A stretch of 64,000 nucleotides of DNA from Malania oleifera (taxonomy: Eukaryota > Streptophyta > Magnoliopsida > Santalales > Ximeniaceae), in assembly GCF_029873635.1 (NCBI RefSeq), contig NC_080417.1:34150214-34214213 (forward strand), written 5' to 3'. A program made the position numbers and the translations under genes. Positions 58,681 through 64,000 of the stretch are shown here, piece by piece. Positions within the stretch are counted from its first letter, which is position 1. Each line of letters starts with the position of its first letter. The notes beneath the pieces were generated by a model. It had not been told where the DNA came from, ran no database searches, and saw nothing but the letters and a program-made list of their open reading frames with translations.

Positions 58681-60170
58681 TGAATCAATTTCCTCACTTG
58701 AATAGCTGATGCAATCTGTGGCGAAGAACGAACCTATGAACCAAGAAATCTATATTCTTCCTCACCTGGAGGTCTGAAAATCACTTATTTCAAATGACAG
58801 TCAATACTAGCTTTACTAACTGCCAACCAATCCATACCCAAAATTATATCAAACCATTGCATATCTAATATTACCAAATTAGTTGGCAATATCTTTCCCT
58901 GAATAGTTACTGGAAAGTCCCTGAGTACTCTTTTACATCTCATCACTGATCTAGTTGGCGTAGCTACTGCTAACCTAATATCCAACAATTGTGCCTCATA
59001 CCCCGTTAATTTTTCATATATCGATGAAATAAAAGAGTGGGCAAAACTTGTATCAAATAAAACAACAGTTGTATATGAGAAAGCAGTAAGGGTACCTGTA
59101 ACTGCGTCTCCAGCTGCATCAGCGTCACCCGGCGTCAACGCGTAGACTCTCGTCAGTGCAGTATTCCTCTGTTGGCCTCCATAGGGCACCTAATAACCAC
59201 CCCAATATGGTTTGGGAGCTAGTGCCTGAGCTAGCAATCCCTGACATGACCAAGATCTGTGCCTGGGTCTCCCACATCGGTAGCAGACATCCTCTCCCTT
59301 CCTACATTCACCTAGATGTCTGCGGCCACATCTAGGACAGGTAGGAATAACCCATCCACTCTGAGGGCCACCACAGCTCATCATCCGTCCCTGACTACCT
59401 CCATATCGATCTCCTCTCCATGGCCCTCTGCTCGAACTCGCCTGTAGATCCCAAATCGCAGACCTCTTCCTCTGACTCTGAGCTGCAGCACTTCTCTGCA
59501 TACCACTTTTAATAATAGCAGCTTTATCCACTACCTCCGTGAACGTTTGAGCCCGAAAGCCAATAACTTGCTCAAATAAACTCTACTTCAAGCCTTTCTC
59601 GAACTTCCTTACCTTTTTCTCTTCATCTGGTGCTAAATATGGGGCAAAACTGTACAGCTCGATAAATCGTGCAGCATATTGTGTAACTGTCATCAACCCC
59701 TAAGTCAAATGCAGGAATTCTGCTGCCTTCGCACTCTGAACAATAGCAGAGAAATATCGCTCGAAGAATAGTTCCTTGAACCGACTCCATGATACTGGCA
59801 CTAGATCTGGCCTCTGCTCCACAATCAACCGCACCGATCTCCACCAGCGCTTTGCCTCTCCTATAAGTTTAAATGATGCAAATGCCACTTTCTATTCGTT
59901 TGTACATGCCAGCACTGCTAGAATTTCCTCAACATCTTGAACCCAACTCTCAGCTACAATCGGGTCAGGTCCTCCAGTAAAAGAGGGAGGCTTCATCTGC
60001 GTAAACTGCTCGATCGTGCAACCACGCTCTCCTCTGCTCCTAGCCATCTCAGCCATCACCTACTGAGTGACGCTGCGTAATACAGCATCTGTATCTACAC
60101 CTCCCATACTGGAGGGTCTTGGTCAGTCACCTCTTACATTCGTACCACTGCTCCCTAGATCCATCCTGAA
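58681..60170 (-). pseudogene. Gypsy gag, zinc knuckle and protease fossil
   Basis: Minus strand: gag with FASFKLIGEAKRWWRSV and SWSRFKELFFERYF, a CCHC knuckle (CYRCGRPRHRSWSC), and an aspartic protease with VLFDTSFAHSFIS and IILGMDWL. The order matches Tekay-type Gypsy polyproteins. Broken. Confidence 0.9.
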
Positions 60171-60488
60171 ATACATAGAGCAACATTTCAGTGTCCTATT
60201 TCCCATACAGATCTAATCTACTCATTCAACTAAAACTTCAGTTCCTCTATTAACAAATCCCCTGTTCTTACCCCAAAATCCGATCTTATAGCCCAAACAC
60301 ATAACTCATCGATAGTTTGCTATGACTTTCCTAAAATAGTCGCCCTAGAAAAAAACACAGAAACCACCATGAAAATCCTGTATCCAAATCATAAAACAAA
60401 ACCTCAAATCTTTTTCCTATATTCTGGTATTGTTCCCGCTACATTTTAGAGTCTACAGAACCTACCAACCTAGGCTCTGATACCAAAC

Positions 60489-62567
60489 TATAATGACCTG
60501 CCACTTATATAACATTTTTTTTTCTTTCTATATACATATATAACGTAAATATCATCTATCTGAAATACTAATCATAATACCCCAGGCTTAAAGGAACACT
60601 GAGGAAACTCTGCATGTCATACACCCTTAAGCAGCGTTATTTAAGAAACTGTAAATTATCACGTACACAATACCAGAAAGCTATAATAATCTGTAGTATT
60701 TCTATAACACAAATTACCCAGTGATAACATAAAAAACCTGGGGTATACCCCAACTCATTGGCACCAAAATACACCTACCCTCTTGGAGAGGGTCAATACC
60801 AAAACAACCTCTTCCCGCGAGCCTGATCTGCTTGCTAGCTGGATTTCCTGAAAAATAATAAGTCAATGGGATGAGACAATGCTCAGCAAGTGGAAATATA
60901 CTATCACTAGTGTGTGGCGGCTGAATTGTACATTTAATAAACTAAAATAACACTGATTCTGTAAAATGAATAAGCTAATATATTGTACAAAACACATGTA
61001 ATGTAGATTAAAGTATAACTGTGTATCTGAGCTTACTATTTGTGAATACTGCTAATATAATAATATAATTGTTGCTGTGTGATATATCTGTACATAGGAA
61101 CTTCTGATATACCTTGGGATTTGTATATCATGATATATCCCTTTATGTTAGGGTTGTGCGGCTTGTAGGCTGGACTTACTCTAATTGGCCTACCAAGCAA
61201 GTCAATCTATATATGTAACATTCGCCAATCTGTGTCAATTTGGCCCACTGCAATCACTCCGGACCATCGTATCTCTATCTCGTCTAACCGGCTACCTCAA
61301 CCCAGCATGCTGGGGAGACTGCAATCTCTCCTCGCACAGTTAGACGCAATCCACATACTATCTAAGTTATGTGGTTGCACGTGTCTGAAATAGCAACTGT
61401 ATTGTGCTCTGTTGTATATCTGTATCTGTAATATCCACAAGGATCTAATACTGTGCAATACTATATATAAAAATATACTTATCTTGCTGTTTTAACATGA
61501 TTTCAAAAATAACCATGACATTATAAATCTGATCTGTAATATCTGGAATATCTGACTGAAATATTTATAATATTTGTTTGAAATATATATAATATATGTC
61601 TGTAATATTTGTAATATCTATCTGTAATATCTGTAATTTATATCTGTAGTATTTGTAATATCTATCTATAATATCTGTAATATCTGTTTGAGTGTGTATG
61701 GTGTAGAAATCGTGTTATTCTGAGAAATACTATAAGTCTCATTTTTTGCTAATAAATTGTATATCTTGTTATCTGCAGCTTTGTATACTTAACATATTAT
61801 ACTGTAATAAACTCATGCCAAACATTTGATTAATCAAAATCTCACGCTTCATATCTATAATTTCACTGAAACAATAATACTCATAATATTCTGGAAAAAT
61901 AAACTGAACAACATGCTCGTAAATATACATAAATATTCTTCTGTTATACATTCTGAAACTTCCTAACATAGCATATTTCTCTTACCTAAACTTTGGAAAA
62001 CTCCTACTGTACTCTAGCCTAATACCCACAGGGTTCCCTACTCAACATCCTGAAAACAACATCCCCCAAAACAAAATATCAATATTTCTTTGCATACAAC
62101 ATTTCTTATAACTGTAGGGAAAGCAAATACCGAATAAATTGCCTTACCTTGAAATTGGGATGAATTTCAAACCAGCTCCACCAACAATCAGGTCTAGCAG
62201 ACTTGCAGAGAACTTCACCAGGAGAGTCGTGGTGGCCTCAAATCTTCGATCTGGCGAGAAACAGAGTCGGGATCGAGGAGAGAAGGGGAGGGGAACGTTT
62301 TAAAGAGGGAGGAAAATATTTTTGTGCTGAATTTCAGTCAAAAATTCGGGTTTCAACTACTTATAGCCCTAGATTCGTTGATGAGACACGTCATCTCGTC
62401 GACGAACCTACACCCCTCGTTGATGAGTTTCAGGCTGCCACAAACCCTCTCTCAATATCTTCTCTTCGACGAGAGGTGTCTTCGTCGACATGACCCTCAT
62501 GTATTCTCATTGATGAACTCCCTGTGTTCGTCGACGAGGCTCTGTTTAAATTTTTTGGGTTGTTACA
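60489..62567 (-). repeat. 5' LTR of the Gypsy element
   Basis: 2079 bp, matching 53345-55470 throughout with small length differences. The palindrome array recurs at 62380-62540. Confidence 0.92.
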
Positions 62568-62775
62568 ATCACAATTTTAGAACCATGATTTTCCAATCCA
62601 ATAAAAACCCAATAAATTCAGAAAAAATCATATAAATTTTTCGATTGTTCCAGAAAACCATTTTGAACACAAACTTTACATATGAAACAATAATGAGATC
62701 GAAAGGAGTTAACGAAAGCGATCTTTATATTGAAAGAAAGATCACAATAATTTCAACTGTGGCTCTAATACCACA

Positions 62776-63017
62776 TGTAAGAATTTATACTATTATTTTT
62801 CTGTTATTTGCTGAAATAGGATCGTTAATTATCATGACCTTCACATCAATTACCTTTAAATCATAAATTCACATACCGGAATTAGCCATGATATATATCA
62901 ATCGAGAAGAGCACCCGAAGAAATTGTTTCTATCGCTTCACCCCGATCTCTTTCTGTACTTCACCAAGTTTTATGGGAGTAAGGCTAATGATAGAGAACT
63001 AAGGCAGAGAGAGGACA
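62776..63017 (-). repeat. Partial 5' LTR of the 47.6-63.0 kb Copia element
   Basis: 242 bp matching the first half of 47653-48147, then broken off at 63017 where a SIRE-like LTR begins with TG. Confidence 0.88.
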
Positions 63018-63895
63018 TGTTGACTTTTTTAATCTAATTCCGTTTTGATAATGACAAACCATAAGGATCTTATGTGTGCTTTTAGTAAGGTAATAGGTTA
63101 ATAATTCAACACACACATAAGGGAAAGAAAAAATGGAAGCGAGAAGGGACTTAAAGATTATATTGTTAGGAAAATTCCATGGAAGAAAGAAGAGCAAAAA
63201 AAGAGGTAGAAGAAGACATTTATTATTTGATTTATAATTGCATTTAATTTTGGGTTTGTAATAATGCATTGCATGCATGATAGGATTGAATGCTTAAAGA
63301 CCATAGACTAACCATTAGGATCCAAAACCCTTCAATTAAAATGCTATATCTCATACACAAAAGGTTGACAAATTTTTGGAACGTAAATAGGGCCAAAATC
63401 ATGTTTTAAACAGGTCTTAGTCGACCGACCCTTGAGTGTTCAAAACATCTTAGTCTACTGACATTATGTTTTAGGTTTTTATATTGCTCAACCAACCGAC
63501 CCCATTAAACACCTAAAATGATAAGTCGATCGGCCTTTTAAATTGACCACATTTTGACCCCTCAGCCGCACAACCTTTGTGCCTTAAGAGTGTTCAATTG
63601 AGTGGCACTGTTCACTCAGCAGATTGACCGAGAGCTCAGCTTACCGAACTTACGTAACTTGGGAAATCGCCTTGTTCAGCCAACCAACATCTTCCATGGT
63701 CAACCAAACCCTTAAATAAAATTAAAAATTTTACAAAGGTCAGTCGACCAGTGCTTGCACCAGTCGATCGAACCTCTCGAGTTTCAGCTAGTTTTCAGTG
63801 CTAATTATATTTAAATTTTAATTAAACTTTTTTTAAAAATGGCTAGCCTATCCCCAATGGTTAAAAATCTTGGAAAGTCTATAAAGAGCCCGTTT
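63018..63895 (+). mobile_element. SIRE-like Copia LTR, left part
   Basis: Begins TGTTGACTTTTTTAATC and matches the SIRE-like solo LTR at 30790 onward in order (tttgataatgacaaa, acacacataaggga, aataatgcattgcatgcatg, repeated GTCGAC stretches). A TATA-like tctataaagagc lies near 63880. It inserted into the Copia 5' LTR. Its right end is not seen. Confidence 0.8.
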
Positions 63896-64000
63896 GTAAG
63901 CATAATTAGGTGTAGCCACAGATAATTCAACATCCAGTAACTGAGTTTCCATCCCACACATTTTAATATATTTTCGAGAAATAAACGAATGTGTGGCCCC
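63896..64000 (-). pseudogene. Gypsy protease fragment at the window edge
   Basis: The minus strand reads GATHSFISRKYIKMCG followed by METQLLDVELSVATP, the aspartic protease region of a Gypsy polyprotein. The same region of the element at 53-62 kb reads HSFISSIYEKLTGYEAQLLD. It continues beyond the window and abuts the SIRE-like LTR with no visible LTR of its own. Confidence 0.75.

Larger units (their letters stand above)
53345..62567 (-). mobile_element. Gypsy LTR retrotransposon, Tekay/Del-like, minus strand
   Basis: 9223 bp with target duplication atcac (53340-53344, 62568-62572). On the minus strand: 5' LTR at 60489-62567, initiator-Met primer site at 60473-60485, gag, zinc knuckle, protease, reverse transcriptase, RNase H, integrase, purine tract at 55471-55489, 3' LTR at 53345-55470. 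Reverse transcriptase before integrase defines Gypsy (Metaviridae). Gag and pol wording suggest the Tekay/Del chromovirus group, not tested by a tree. The layout is complete but the frames are interrupted many times. The LTRs are about 95% alike by eye, so it is fairly young and younger than the Copia element it entered. Confidence 0.93.
47653..63017 (-). mobile_element. Copia LTR retrotransposon, minus strand, interrupted by Gypsy and SIRE-like insertions
   Basis: On the minus strand: partial 5' LTR at 62776-63017, primer site at 62761-62773 (complement of ggctctaatacca), a leader split by the Gypsy element, gag, protease, integrase, reverse transcriptase, RNase H, purine tract at 48148-48160, 3' LTR at 47653-48147. 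Integrase before reverse transcriptase makes it Copia. Its own length without the insertion is about 6.1 kb. The outer duplication cannot be checked because the 5' LTR is cut by another LTR whose far side is outside the window. Frames are broken in several places. Confidence 0.9.

Overview
This window looks like nuclear DNA of a flowering plant, most likely a eudicot. It has AT-rich intergenic sequence, nested Copia and Gypsy LTR retrotransposons primed by initiator-Met tRNA, hAT DNA transposons with 8-bp target duplications, an Au-like SINE tail and plant-type nuclear tRNA-Asn(GUU) genes. It also carries a PLS-class pentatricopeptide repeat (PPR) gene, a small plant-specific gene and a multi-exon tail-anchored coiled-coil gene. 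I saw no bacterial features, CRISPR array, operon or biosynthetic cluster. I did not find a new multi-gene system. The unusual content is in the repeats and cis-elements.

Layout. 1-4.56 kb: two solo LTRs (316-787 and 2047-4562) in gene-poor sequence. 4.8-6.4 kb: a PPR gene resembling Arabidopsis At5g66500, out of frame in three places. 6.8-14.5 kb: a Copia element holding a 2.4-kb Gypsy-type solo LTR. 14.9-18.1 kb: a hAT element with a decayed transposase. 18.9-19.2 kb: a 114-residue plant-specific gene, then a 115-bp tandem repeat. 21.5-28.0 kb: a minus-strand Copia element with a non-autonomous hAT inside it. 29.0-40.5 kb: two identical tRNA-Asn genes in opposite orientation, bracketing repeats that include an inverted repeat, ~200-bp tandem units, a SIRE-like solo LTR with a Gypsy-type solo LTR inside it, and another Gypsy-type solo LTR. 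41.2-45.4 kb: a host gene of three coding exons plus a 5'UTR intron (473 aa), intact by reading frame and splice phase. 46.3-47.4 kb: a Gypsy pol fossil. 47.65-64 kb: a minus-strand Copia element interrupted by a 9.2-kb Gypsy element and cut at its 5' LTR by a SIRE-like LTR, which itself abuts a Gypsy protease fragment at the window edge.

Only three protein genes look like host genes: the PPR gene, the small gene beside it and the tail-anchored coiled-coil gene. The first two may preserve an ancestral neighbour pair (recalled as At5g66500/At5g66490) now split by about 12 kb of transposons. LTR retroelements are treated as fossils. Limits were set from TG...CA ends, 5-bp target duplications, primer-binding and polypurine sites, and are usually good to the base. 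Lineage names (Tork, SIRE, Tekay) are recognition by eye, not a tree.
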